The notes below the pieces were generated by a model. The model was not told the origin of the DNA, searched no databases, and saw only the letters and a program-made list of their open reading frames with translations. A program made the translations under genes and the position numbers. From Phyto melanocephala (taxonomy: Eukaryota > Arthropoda > Insecta > Diptera > Rhinophoridae), in the NCBI GenBank assembly GCA_941918925.1, contig OW799236.1, positions 81,060,213-81,124,212 of the forward strand: a stretch of DNA of 64,000 bases, in the 5' to 3' direction. Shown here one piece after another: positions 21,976 to 33,190 of this stretch; position 1 is the stretch's first letter, and each line of letters starts with the position of its first letter.

Positions 21976-22225
21976 TTGGTTAATGTGTTGATTAATCCAA
22001 TAAAAGACTGCTAATTTATTCTAATTAATATTGGGCTTTAAATTTATTTGGAATTATTTTAGTTTTAATTTGTATATAAGAAACGAACTTACAACGCGCG
22101 TTTTAAGAATAAAAATGAGAAAGATTATTGGTTTCTGTTCGTGTTGTTGAAAACATCAACTTCATTAACAGCAACCGAGTACTTGGTACTAATTTGGTAA
22201 TGGATATTAAAACGGTGATGCCACA
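21976..22225 (-). repeat. 5' LTR of the CsRn1-type element
   Basis: 250 bp, paired with 17490-17739. It would carry the element's promoter. I could not assign a TATA box or initiator with confidence. Confidence 0.92.
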
Positions 22226-22747
22226 CACATATTGATTGTACTTACCAATTTAATTTCAATTTTTATACCAATAATTTTTTACATTTTCTCGTTTATTTTT
22301 TAATTTTCTTTAATTATTCAAAATTTTTTTTAATTTTTTTGACATCTCAAACTTTTAAAATAATAAAAATTTATTCAGCAAGAAGAAGAACAGTTGAAAT
22401 CAAATTATTATTAAAAAAAATCATAGCTTGATTAATTTGTAATCATACTGTTGTGTTACTTATTATTTAATGATTATTTTTAATTTATAATGCTTTTGAA
22501 TATAATGTTATTTTTGTCGTCATAATTTTTTTTTAATCATACTATTTTTATATGATAACCATTTTGTAATTTTTACGAAAAGTAAACATTAAATGATACA
22601 ATTCAAACAAATGCTTGATTATCGTGACAAAATCTATGATGAAATGAAACAAAAATAACTATTTCTTGTTTTCGACAACCAAATATTGTTATAGAAACTA
22701 TAATATGACCGTCGTGATCATTCGTAACCATGGTTGTTCTTTGCGTA

Positions 22748-23068
22748 TATTTGGCACAAATTTGATAACATCCTTTACTATCGTATACATAGTTACAGCC
22801 ATTGGGTTTTGTTATTTTCGCCATCTATGATTTTAAAATTTTACATAGTTGGTTGTCAAGTCAAGTCCTTTTATTTGATACTAATATGTATATCTGTTGA
22901 ACAAGGCAAAGGCGTAATTACTATATTTGGCTCATATATCCGCCATTTTATTTTGGACGATATCTTAGTAATAAAATGGAGATGTAAGAGACACTCCAGT
23001 ACCCAACCTCGGACCTATAAGTTTCATTGTGCTCTCTCTTATAAAATAAGAACAGATATAATAAAAAA
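22748..23068. other. spacer between D2 and B3
   Basis: AT-rich with no supported gene. A plus-strand frame at 22734-23075 crosses the D2 end and is not coding-like. Confidence 0.4.
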
Positions 23069-23497
23069 CAAGTAAGAGCGCTATATTCGGCCGTGCCGAA
23101 TCTTATATACCCTTCACACCGTGTAGTCATGCAATAACAGTAGTTTGTATCACCATTCCATATGATATACGTACATACATATAAAAACCATACATATATA
23201 AAAACATCCACATTGTAAAATTATAAATTTACGTATGTATGTTAAAAAAAATAAAAAAAAATTAAAAAAAAAATTAAAAAAAAAAAATTAAAAAAAAAAA
23301 TTTTAGAAAATAATTAAAATATATATAATAAATATGAAACAAAAAAAATAAAAAAAAAATATTTAATAAAAAAAAATTAAAAAAAAAATAATAATAAAAA
23401 TATAAATAATATATTAAATAAAAAATAAAAAATAAATAAAAAAAAATTAAAAAAAAAAAATTTTTAAAAAAATATAATAAAATTTTTTTTGGCTCAG

Positions 23498-23503
<6 letters not shown>

Positions 23504-23537
<34 letters not shown>

Positions 23538-24203
23538 AACTACATATATAGCTGCATATTTTATTTGGACAAAATTCATTATTACAAATTTCAATTTGGC
23601 CTCAGCGCCATAAAGGCATTATTGAGGCAAGTTGGCAAAATAATTTAAAAGATAACTGTACAAATAAAATATATGTTAAATAAAAAAATAAAAATAAAAA
23701 TTACATTAAAAGCGTTTCAATTTTATTAAGTAAGTATTCTTTACAAGAGGACTTAAAAATGGAAATTCGATCTACTTGTTTTAAAGCTGGCGGCAAGTTA
23801 TTAAATTTAATTCCACCACTATAGTCGATTCGCTGCTTGGTTGTTTCTAACCTGCATCTAGGAATTCTAAAATTTGTTCTGTTTCGGGTATTAAAAGTTA
23901 TTTGATTCTGCGTAAAGGGTATAGTGTGGTAACCAATATTATTTATACATTTAAAGACAAACATTAAAACTTGGTATTCATGCAACCCATAAATTTGTAA
24001 TATTGTTTTGCCTACTTCCTTATATAAAGGAATAGTTGAATACAACAGCGGTAAATTATATATAATTTTTAACGCTTTGTTTTGCATACATTGAAGAGAT
24101 TTAAGTAGTGTATTATTTTGATTGTGAGCATATATAATGGCCAAATAATTTAAGTGAGATTCAATCAAGGATTGATATATCATCAGTTTTGATCTTTTTT
24201 TTT
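23504..24203 (-). mobile_element. 5'-truncated LINE with poly(A) tail
   Basis: A 32-base T tract (23504-23535) is the poly(A) tail on the minus strand, preceded by a short 3' UTR and a coding end. The 5' side stops abruptly at about 24203, typical of truncated target-primed reverse transcription. It interrupts B3. A target duplication is not clear. Confidence 0.8.
23701..24183 (-). pseudogene. LINE reverse transcriptase C-terminal part (CR1/L2/Daphne-like)
   Basis: 160 codons, no stop. Motifs: IYQSLIESHLNYLAIIYAHN, QNKALKIIYNLP, FNTRNRTNFRIPRCRL, YSGGIKFNNLPPALKQV, SIFKSSCKEYLL. The order (thumb, 'NTRN..R.PR', 'G...WN.LP', 'FK..L..YL') is that of the C-terminus of CR1/L2/Rex1/Daphne-type LINE ORF2. 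The fingers, palm and endonuclease are missing, so it is not functional. The clade call is from motif memory only. Confidence 0.78.
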
Positions 24204-24590
24204 CAATGCCACGTTTTCTCTAACCAGTACACAAGTTTGTATGTATGTATGTTATTGTTGTAATGTTGTTTTTGTGAAAAAAAAATCGAGGTGGTCGTGG
24301 GTTTTTGCTCATATCTCAGTTGTTTATGTACCGATGTTTCTGATTTTCAATACCGATCTACTCCCGAATATTTCTGATATTCTAATACCTCACCCGAGTC
24401 CAAGCGATGTCGGGGGCTTTAAAAAGTTGATTTCAACATACACACGGACAGACTGACAGGGCTTAATCGACTCCCCTATTCATAAGCTTTCAGAAAATAT
24501 ATACTTTATGGGGTCGGAAATCAAAATTGTAGAAATTTCACACGGAATGACAAACCTATATATACCCTTTTTCACTGTGTGAAGGGTATA

Positions 24591-24699
24591 ATAAAAACAA
24601 TTATTAAATATAGGGTAAATTATAGAATACAATAATGTAGAATAAATTAAATAAAAAACAGTGTTATTAAGTCCTCATTTTTTTCCACTAACCACCCGA
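24591..24699. other. short AT-rich spacer
   Basis: Nothing recognised. Confidence 0.3.
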
Positions 24700-25640
24700 C
24701 TACCATGATAAATCCAATGATATACTCTGATTTGCGCTCCGGCACTCAACTTTATGGTTCTGTAGTCTCGGTCAGTGACAGACAATATGCTCCCCAGTTT
24801 CTATCTCTTTCTCGCATCTTCAAACATCCTACAGTAATCCGAAGTGACACCGTCCCATCTACTGATTGGCGCTATTATGGACATTGTTCTGATATAACCC
24901 CTATAGCTTCAGACATACGCTACTCATACCCTACTCATATCCAAGAGTATCTTAGATTCTGTCGAGCTTATCTTTGACCATAAATCACTTGGCACTCTGC
25001 AGACCCTTTCGTTTTGCCATGCCATGTCAGTCCTTTGTAATATCCACTACCTAATTAGACCCAAAATATTGGCCCAGCCTTACCATGCCTTTATAATATT
25101 TTGACCCTGGGGCCGAAAAAACTAGCAATTTCGTTGCCGACAGCTTCACAGTGCCCTGCAACTATAGAATTATTGTAATTATAAGTGGTGTTATCGAATG
25201 ATATATAATATATGTATGTGCAAGTATACGATGTAGTTTTCCTCTCGAGCTTTTCGATTAGTAGTGTTCTAGCACCCTTCAAAATCATAAGACGCCTATG
25301 ATTCTATCAAATGCTTTCCTACATTAGCTAACCTGATTAGATTTGATATAATAGTTTTTCAAGGTCTTGAAAGCCGCCTGACTATCCATGGAAATTGTAA
25401 CTTCCCTATCCTTCATAACATGTTCTAATATGGGATCCTTAATACCTAAAACACGTAACAATTATCATCAACATTGTAAGACCCCTGAAGTTATCCCTCA
25501 TCTTGCAGACAACTGGTTCTGTGCCAATATCCATTTTTAATACATCTGTGGCAACAACGCATCCCCTATACAGTCCGTCGGATTCTAACTAACAGTCCCT
25601 TTCAGGGATTACTAATATGAGTGACATACCAAAACTTGAA
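24700..25640 (-). pseudogene. decayed non-LTR retrotransposon end with RNase H
   Basis: Minus-strand pieces in shifting frames read in the expected order of a LINE RNase H domain: EVTISMDSQAAFKTL (~25405; family 'SDSQAAIKAL'), AGHCEAVGNEIA (~25150; 'GHS.V.GNE.AD'), AWQNERVCRVPSDLW (~25010), then SDYCRMFEDARK...ETGEHIVCH-stop-PRLQ (~24800), the Cys/His tail of RNase H-bearing LINEs (I/R1/LOA groups). Several stops and shifts. The plus-strand frame at 24705-24977 is a shadow. Clade uncertain. Confidence 0.6.
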
Positions 25641-27654
25641 TTTTTGACCATATTGTCCGTCACATTTCCCTGACATTGAATATTGTTCTGCATATCCCAT
25701 AAGATCATATTTTGAATTTAAACTTTTTCAATGCTTACTACATTCTAGTGGGAAATGATACCAAGGTTAAAGTGGGTAATTTTTTATTATTAACAAGATT
25801 CGGCTACTGTGTATATAAATATATTGTAAGCCATTTTTTAGTGTCTTTTATTCCGCATATTCTGATATATTATATAGTCAAACCCTTTTTCATTTCCTTA
25901 TTGTTGCATATTATTTCTCCGATTACTGACCGACTTTTCAAAATTTTTTAGACGATTAGCCTTAGATGCATATTATGTCTATAAGTAGTAGCAAACGTGT
26001 CTGCAAATTATCCCAGGGCCGAAAATATTTGATTTTTTTTTTTTTGTAAAATTGGAGGAAAAAACAAAAGCAGATTGGTTATTTTAAAAGTTGATTTGAG
26101 CCAACACTCGGACAGAAAATATGGGAGAACCTTTCAATCATGCTAATTTATACTGTAAAACTTTCATATAATAACAATGAAATTATGTAATAGAAGATTT
26201 CTTTTAATATACTCTCCAATATTTGGCCAAGGGCAAATGATAAAAATCGCAAATGCACTAACAGTTTGTCAATCGTTAAAACTGAGTTTTTCCAACTATA
26301 TTTTTAAAACTTTTTGGATCTTACAACTAGTGTTATTATTCATAACTTAATGCATTTAGTGAATTCATTTCAACCTTATCCATTTCAATTTAGTACTGTT
26401 TTGGTGCTGATAATGATGAGCTTTTCTCCAGCTCTTTTTGTCTATGTCTCTGCCAGTGATTGTTTAACTAAAGAACAATGTTTTTAAGTAGACATTGACA
26501 GTATTTTGTGCATTATAAAATTTAAAAAAGGGGATGTATATGTGTAAGTTTGTCATCTTCATTCCTTTGGGAAACCATACTTACTTTAAAAGCATATTGA
26601 AAATTATGCTTATTTGATGCTAACAAAAATAAAACATAAAAACAAATTTGGAAAACCTTATTGTCAATGCATGTTGGAAGATCTTAAAATGAATTAATAA
26701 CTGAATGAATGAGCGTATGATTACAAGCTTTAAAATGGAAAATAAGCACAAAAGTGGTATTTTGTGTTTTCCTTGTCATTTGTTTAGTGTTTTGAATTGG
26801 TGGGGTAGAGGTAAACAGAAAATAAAACTGGTGTTGTTGGTTTTGCTTTTTTTTTTTTGTAAAGGGCGCGTGCAAATGTGTAAGCAGCTTAAAGTTTCTT
26901 GATTTTGTTTTAGAAATTTTAATCAGGTCATTTTTAATGCTGCTGCTTGCTGGCTCATTGAGTGTAAATATTCAAATATTTGTACATGATTGACAACTTT
27001 TCTCCTTAAAGCTATTGCTGAAAGTGCGATACGAGAGACTGGTGGTTGATTGGTTTAGGTTTGTTTGTTTTTTTTTTATATTTCAAAAAAGATTCATAAG
27101 TACTTGAAGTAATTTTTATTTAATGGCCAGAGTTTTTTGCATAATTGCTGAGTTTAGCCTGCTGAGTGCTTATCAGCTTGGAATTTATTTCATTCCTAAT
27201 TGGAGTGGTTTTAAATAAAATAAATTACGATAAAACAAATAAACACTGATAATAATACCCAGTATCCCTTTAGTTGTTCATGCTATAAATTTTTCATATG
27301 AATAACTTTAAACATAAATCATGTATTATTTTTATCTAAAAGTGTGCGAAACCTTTAGAATACTGAGAATTTTTTTTTAGTTGTTAATAAGCATTAAAGA
27401 TTTTTTTTAATTATTTATATTAAATTATAACTGAGCTCTCAAGTATATTACTTTTTAATAAAATTATTTTCTATAACTAACCTAATTATGTGTTTACATA
27501 ATTAATAATTGTTTGTAAACGTCAGAAAAATTATCCAAAAAAAACAAATACGGTCAAGTGTTAAAATACCTGAAGTATACATATGTATATTGAGTCTTCT
27601 ACTAATATTGAATTAAGCTTTAAGTTAGATATAATATTTTTTTTCTATACCTTT
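25641..27654. other. AT-rich spacer, nothing recognised
   Basis: No domain recognised in any frame. Short opposed frames near 26684-26902 look like chance overlap in AT-rich DNA. Confidence 0.4.
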
Positions 27655-27816
27655 ATTTAAAGTGTCAAGGGTAAAAGAGTGGACCGATATGGATTTCGAA
27701 AGAAACGGCTTGACTAGCAGAATATAATACATTATATAAAAGTATAAAATCCATTATGACCGCTACTACAAAATGGTGTAAATTAATTTTATATATGGGT
27801 CAAATCTAGTTATTAA

Positions 27817-29688
27817 CAAGTAAGAGCACTATATTCGGCTGTGCCGAATCTTTTATACCCACCACCAATTTTGTGTACATTTAAAGTACAATATTTATTA
27901 TTTTGTTAATCGCTATAGAATAATTTCTTTATAATAAAATATGTATCACTTTCTTTGTAGATGGTTAAATTTTAAGAGCCCATGTTGAAGGTGAACTACA
28001 CCTAGTCTTTAAATTTGTTTTCTGCATTTCATTTGACATTTCTCAATCTCAAACTTACTCAATTTGATCCGTGGAAAGATACGCAAATGAGCAACGCTTT
28101 AAAGTTATTCAGTTTTTTTTATAAAAATGGGCGTTCAAATCAAAATGCATATTGTGCACTTCGTAATTCTTTTGATCAACATAATCGTTCAAATTCGTCC
28201 ACAATCGGGAGAATTGTAAAAAATATTAAAATTTCTAAATAAAAAGGTCTGTATAAAATGTTAGAAAATCTGTAAATGCCTTCTTAGTTCGTTGAATTTT
28301 TGCTGTTTTTTGCGATAGTGTGGCAAAAGAGCAGTCAAACTCGACTCATCATCATGCCCAACAATTGAGCATCAACATTGTCATTGAAAATTTGGACCAT
28401 CAGATAGAGTAGTGGCGCCAAGGGGGGGGGGGGGGCATTTGGCCGATATTTTATTCAATACATAATTGAACCATACAAATATTATCACTATAAAAAGAAA
28501 TTATAATAACTTCTTAAACAATTTTTGTTTTATTTAAAACCGACATCGGCCCTTAAAATTTAATCACCCTTTTAACCTTCGATACGCTAGTAAAATGTTT
28601 TCATAAATTTAGTCCTTCAATGAAAGTGGGCGTTAAAGTAGGAGTATTAATAAAGTTTTTGCTAATAAATACAACTTAGATATTTTAATATAGTCCTTTA
28701 TTTTCCCAAAAACATTGTCAATAGAGAAATTACATGAATTTAAGATAAACCGTTATATGGGAAGTAGGCGGTAAAATGAGCGTGTCACTTAAACTTTTTG
28801 GCACAATAATTACATTGAGTAGAAGGATATATGTAGCAAGTTTTATCATCATACCTCTAATTTTGTCGGTTTTATGAGCTTTTAAATTTCATTAACGGTA
28901 GATATCGTGAAAAGTGGGCGTTATAGTAGGCGTGTCAAAAATGTTTTTGCGAATGAATACAACTTAGATGTTTTAATATAGCCTTTTATTATTCCAAAAT
29001 CTTTATAAATAGAGAAATTATATGAATTTTAGGTAAAACGTTATATGGGAGGTGGGCGTTAAAGTGGGCGTGGCACATTGATTTTCCGTTAGAACAAAGC
29101 ATTTGACCAAAAAGCTATATGTGCAAAATTTCAGGGTCGTACATCCAATTTTGTTGCTTTTATGACGTTTTTGTTTTTAATTATACCGAAAAATACACTG
29201 TGCGGTATAAATTTTCGTACATTTTGATCGATAACTCCTCTCCTAATTCATAGATTTAAATAATTTTCTAAGCAAAATATTGTCTTTACTCAGGAAATAT
29301 ATATTCGAAGTTTCATGAGTCTACGTTAATGCGTTTGGACACAATTCCATTTTATTCGATGTTCGAAGGACACGATTTTTTCGACCTACTCCTGCTTTTC
29401 GAGCTATAACTCGCTTCCTAATATTCCAATTTAGCCCATTTTCAATACCAAACAAACCTTGTCTATAAGAAAGATTCTGGCAAAATTTGAGCCCCCTAGC
29501 TTTTTCGGTGCGACCTCTATCGTGCTTTCAACAGACGGACAGACGGACGGACATAGCTAGATCGTCATCAAATCAAACCCTGATTCAGAATATATATACT
29601 TTATGGGGTCTAAAATGGATATTTCGATGTGTTACAAACGGAATGACAAAATGAATATACCCCCACCATTTTTTTGGTGGCGGGTATA
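27817..29688 (-). mobile_element. A repeat copy A2 with internal mariner MITE
   Basis: The right end, read on minus, is TATACCCGCCACCAAAAAAA plus TGGTGGGGGTATA (hairpin). The left end is TTCGGCACAGCCGAA, then TAGTGCTCTTACTTG against the C3 sequence. In between are the family core (TTTTGGGGTC-type text, GTCCGTCTGTCC) and tandem CACGCCTACTTTAACGCCCA units, with the MITE M1 near the 3' end. Non-coding. Confidence 0.8.
27960..28571 (+). mobile_element. M1: mariner-derived MITE inside A2
   Basis: Ends are ATGGTTAAATTTTAAGAGCC (mutated from AGGGTGGTTAAATTTTAAGG) and, inverted, AAAAGGGTGATTAAATTTTA. Plus-strand text retains a transposase N-terminus (FYKNGRSNQNAYCALRNSF) and an end motif; the catalytic middle is deleted. 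A 14-G run at 28422-28435 is specific to this copy. M2 and M3 occupy the same site in other A copies. Confidence 0.8.
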
Positions 29689-29909
29689 AAAAGGTACCCA
29701 CTTTAACCCCTTCAATAATGGTATCACACGAGAGGGCTTAACCAGTATAATACAATTAAGTATGAACAAGTAAGAGCACTATATTCGGCTGTGCCGAATC
29801 TTTTATACCCACCACCAATTTTGTGTACATTTAAAGCACAATATCTATTATTTTGTTAATCGCTATAGAATAATCTCTTTATAATAAAATATGTATCACT
29901 TTCTTTGTA

Positions 29910-30514
29910 GAGGGTGGTTAAATATTAAGGGCCCATGTTTAAGGTGAACCACATCTAAACTTCAACTTTTTTCTTGTATTTCATTTGACATTTCTCAATC
30001 TCAGACTAACTCAATTTGAACCGTGGAAAGATACGCACTCGAGCAACGCTTTTAAATATTAAAGATTTTTATAAAAATGGGCGTTCAAATCAAAATGCAT
30101 TTTGTGCACTTCGTGATTCTTTTGGTCAACATAATCGTTCGAATTCGTCCACAATCGTGAGAATTGTAAAAATATTTAAATGTCTGCAAAGCAGGTCTGT
30201 ATGAAATGTGAAAACATCTGTGAATGCCATCTTGGTTCGTTGAATGGGAAACATTGCTGTTTTTCGCGAAAGTGTGGCAAAAGAGCAAGCAACCTCGACT
30301 CATCATCGTGCCCAACAATCGAGCATCAACAGTGTCATTGAAAATTTGGACTATCGAATCGTGGTGTGCCGCCTAGGTTGGGGGCCATTTGGCCGATATT
30401 TTGTTCCATACATAATTGAAGCATACAAATATTATCATTATAAAAATAAAGGATAATAATTTCATAATAATTTTATTCAAAATCAAGATAGTCCCTTAAA
30501 ATTAAACCACCCAT
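29910..30514 (+). mobile_element. M2: mariner-derived MITE inside A3
   Basis: TIRs AGGGTGGTTAAATATTAAGG and, inverted, TGGGTGGTTTAATTTTAAGG. Plus strand retains FYKNGRSNQNAFCALRDSFG (transposase N-terminal helix-turn-helix) and a C-terminal-like GHLADILFHT read. The catalytic centre is absent. Position within the A element matches M1 and M3. Confidence 0.82.
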
Positions 30515-30743
30515 TATAACTTCGGTATGCTAGTAAAATGTTTTCGTAAATTTACGGCCATATGTTAAAAAAATCTCTAATGTAGACTTAAACTAGTTAA
30601 TAAATATTTTAAGCCTAATAAACCTTTGTTAATAAAACGTATGAGAAAACATCACTTTAACTCACGTATGTTTGAGTTATATATGTATTTGTTTTAAGGA
30701 AAAAACAAAACACATGCAAGATTTTTCAGACCTTTTGTTACTT

Positions 30744-31510
30744 TATACCCTTCACCGAAGGCTCCAAGGGTATATATAGCTTTGTGATTCCGTTTGTAAT
30801 TTCTACAATATGCATTTCTTCTGCCTCTTTTTTTTAAATTTTTCATACAAATGTGCCAATTTTTCAGCTCTAGGATAAACTACAGACATTTTTGTACTAA
30901 ATTATATATATGCTTTACCTTAGGAGTTATTATTTATAATTTTGGACATATCGGTCAAAAACCGGGAAAGTTATAGGCCAATTAATTTGAAAAAAATTCG
31001 TTTTTTAAAATTAATCAAATTTCTAAAGCACCTAAATAACTTTTAGACATAATTGTAACGCTGAACTATCAGCCGTAGTCTCGAAAATTATTTCTGAGAA
31101 AAACTGTTAAACTGGTTAGAAATTGACTGAGATATAAGCACCAAAATACAGCCGTCTCTGCATTTTTTCTAAAATATACAAACGAAAATCAAATTTTTTT
31201 TAGCTTTTAAACAACTCACAGATTCAATATTGGTATCAGATGAAAGGGCTTCACCAATGAAATAAAGTACACCTTGCAAGAATTTTAAATCCAAGATAGC
31301 CGCCACCACAAAATGGCAGACAAAAGTGTGTATATGGGTTAAATCTGGCTATTTAGAATTTACAATATTCAACCCCCTCAATGTTGGTATCAATTGAAAG
31401 GTCTTGGCTAGTCAAATACAGTAAACCATGGAAAATGACAATTCAAGATGGCATCTGAAATAAAATGGCGGATCTATCAACCAGCTCGATTCGGCATGGC
31501 CAAATATAGA
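30744..31510 (+). repeat. C repeat copy C1 inside Harbinger
   Basis: 5' end TATACCCTTCACCGAAGGCT plus CCAAGGGTATATATAG (hairpin), then TTTGTGATTCCGTTTGTAAT. Internal blocks GCCGCCACCACAAAATGGCA and ATTCAAGATGGCATCTGAAA match C2. The 3' end GATTCGGCATGGCCAAATAT is degenerate and lacks CTTACTTG. Confidence 0.7.
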
Positions 31511-31599
31511 AAATGATGCATTCCTGGAGGTGTATCTCTTTCTTATATTGCGATGTTGTGGAGAACAGCTTAAACTACAAATACTCAAAATAATTTTTT

Positions 31600-32060
31600 C
31601 AGATAAATCGACTCTGAATCTTGCTCGTAAGAGTTCTGTAAATGCTGCTTAAGTAGGCCGCAAGATTTTGAAAACTTACGGTTATACCATCAAGCAAACA
31701 TCGAAACCGCTGTTTCCACACACCAAAACATCGCTTCACTGTATTCCGGGTAGTAATGTGAGCAGTATTTGATCTCTTTTTCATTTTGGTGGCGAAGAAG
31801 TGGTGTAAATAATAATGGTAAACAGAATTGCTAAGCAAACGACTTTTAAATTAACCATTTTTGAAACGTTCTTTTAGGTTCGATTCATCAAAAATCCAAC
31901 AGACGTGCATGCTACTCCTCCATCTTGCTACAATATCTAACATTTTTAGATTGTCGCGGCATGCCGTCGCGAACCGCCTTAACTAAAAATGTTATTAAAG
32001 ACTTCTAATGAAAGCTATAAGTAGTAATTGCCTGAACATTGAGGGAATAAAATCCCTTCC
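31600..32060 (-). pseudogene. Harbinger transposase, C-terminal half
   Basis: The minus strand reads INRKGFYSLNVQAI (from ~32060), DIVARWRSS..FDESNLKERFKNG (~31900), then AHITTRNTVKRCFGVWKQRF (~31760), the region with the third catalytic residue of HARBI1-type DDE transposases. Stops (for example after KNG) and small shifts are present. It joins in sense to 36356-36880 once the inserted block is removed. Confidence 0.8.
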
Positions 32061-32072
32061 TATTTATATAGA

Positions 32073-32757
32073 ACTAGACAAACCCGGCGCGCGTTGCTAC
32101 GCCCCTTCATGAATTTTAATCGCATTCTAAATTTTAATCGAATATCAAGTGCAAGGCTAAAAACTATAACTTTTTCTTTATGAGCGTGGCACTGCCCACT
32201 TTTCTAATTACGAAACTGTATAGTCATGACAGCTCAATAAGTGTACAAACTTTCAGAAAAGTCGGTCCAGTGAAAGTACCTGAAAATTATACCTTTTTTT
32301 AATGGGTGTGGCACTGCCCACTTTTCTAATGACGAAAATGTAAGGTCATGACAGCTCAGTATGTGTGCAAAGTTTCAGATAATTCGGTCCAGTGCAAGTA
32401 GCTAAAGCTGATAACTAATTTTTTATGGGCGTGGCCCCGCCCACTTTTTTAATCGCGAAATTATAAAGTCATGACAGCTTAATATGTGCGCAAAGTTTCA
32501 GAAAAATTCGGTCTAGTGCAAGTACTTCAAAATTAAAACTTTTTTTTAGGGGCGTGGCCCCGCCCACTTTTTTAATCACGAAATTATAAAGTCATGACAG
32601 CTTAATACGTGTGCAAAGTTTCAGAAAAATCGGTCCAGTGCAAGTACTTCAAAATTAAAACTTTTTTAGGGGCGTGGCCACGCCCACTTTTATTATCACG
32701 AAATTATTTAGTCATGACAGCTCGATATGTGTGCAAAGTTTCAGAAAAATCGTTCAT
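32073..32757 (+). repeat. E repeat copy 3, 3'-truncated
   Basis: Starts CTAGACAAACCCGGCGCGCG then TTGCTACGCCCC. ~122-bp units follow, with cores changing from GGCACTGCCCAC to GGCCCCGCCCAC to GGCCACGCCCAC. It is cut within TTTCAGAAAAATCG at 32757, where unrelated mariner-like sequence begins. Confidence 0.85.
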
Positions 32758-33190
32758 GAAAATTTTAAGGCATTTTTCACGGAGATGTTGTTTGGCCAGA
32801 TGACATCAAAATATCTTGAAATAATTTGTTCTGGAAATAATTGCTGCAAAAAATTTATTGCTTCAAGCTTTCTGCGAAAAAAAAAAGCGTCGTCCGTAAA
32901 GAAAGCCCCAATTACGATGCCAAACTGAAACATATAGTTTCTCGTTGTGGGTGCACCTTGCATGGTGTGCTTGTTTGAGCTCTTGAGTAATCCAAATTTT
33001 GTACGCATGAAAGTAGGGGTCTTTTTGTCAAAATCCGTTAAGTAGGGCTTCGTGAAACTTAAAGTTGTTGAAAACGATGCCGAGTTGATGCTTTAGGATT
33101 TCCGGCGATGTTCTCGTTTTCAACAGAAATGTTTTCAAGAGAATGATCGCAACGTTGAAGCACAGGAGTCGTAAGTATCCATTAGCAACC
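32758..33190 (-). pseudogene. Tc1/mariner transposase relic (T3)
   Basis: Minus-strand pieces in two frames. A helix-turn-helix region reads DPYFHAYKIWITQELKQAHH (~33010), like the family 'HPYKIQLTQELKPLDH'. Then INFLQQLFPEQIISRYFDVI (~32830), like the post-catalytic 'IDLLKEKFPGRVISRFGDVNWP'. The segment with the first two catalytic residues is deleted. It lies between E3 and the DnaJ segment. Confidence 0.6.

Larger units (their letters stand above)
17490..22225 (-). mobile_element. CsRn1-type Ty3/gypsy LTR retrotransposon, nearly intact
   Basis: The element is 4736 bp with 250-bp LTRs (17490-17739 and 21976-22225) that I find to differ at one base, and a 5-bp target duplication CACAT (17485-17489, 22226-22230). 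In element orientation the LTR begins TGTGGCATCACC and ends CATTAACCAA. Next come a primer-binding site TGGTGACCCCG, gag, protease-RT, RNase H-integrase and the polypurine tract GCGGGGGGAATG. The tRNA-Trp-like primer and the CHCC Gag finger are hallmarks of the CsRn1 clade. Near-identical LTRs mean recent insertion. This copy carries an in-frame UGA between gag and pol and a single-base frameshift in pol. Confidence 0.93.
17275..22747 (-). mobile_element. D2: MITE split by a CsRn1-type LTR element, TSD TA
   Basis: Left end CACGCAAAGAAAAAATATGG and right end ACCATGGTTGTTCTTTGCGTA are the D termini, with TA at 17273-17274 and 22748-22749. The two halves (17275-17489 and 22226-22747) together are about 730 bp and align with D1 in reverse. 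The LTR retrotransposon 17490-22225 lies between them with its own CACAT duplication, so it inserted after D2. Confidence 0.8.
23069..24590 (-). mobile_element. B repeat copy B3, split by a LINE
   Basis: The right (5') end is the hairpin TATACCCTTTTTCACTGTGT plus GAAGGGTATA at 24561-24590. The left (3') end is CAAGTAAGAGCGCTATATTC with GGCCGTGCCGAA, a hairpin, and TATATACCCTTCACACCG. The family middle (GTCGGGGGC, CCCCATAAAGT complement, GGCTCAGCTGGGA) is present. An A-rich low-complexity block fills 23235-23490. The LINE at 23504-24203 sits within the GGCTCAGCTGGGATTCGATGCC region. Confidence 0.75.

Noticed and set aside
23274..23594. 106-codon minus-strand frame
   Set aside because: Lys/Phe/Tyr-rich translation of A/T low-complexity DNA and the LINE poly(A) tract.
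24705..24977. Plus-strand 90-codon frame with low AT bias
   Set aside because: The opposite strand reads as the Cys/His tail of a decayed RNase H-type LINE, which explains the composition.
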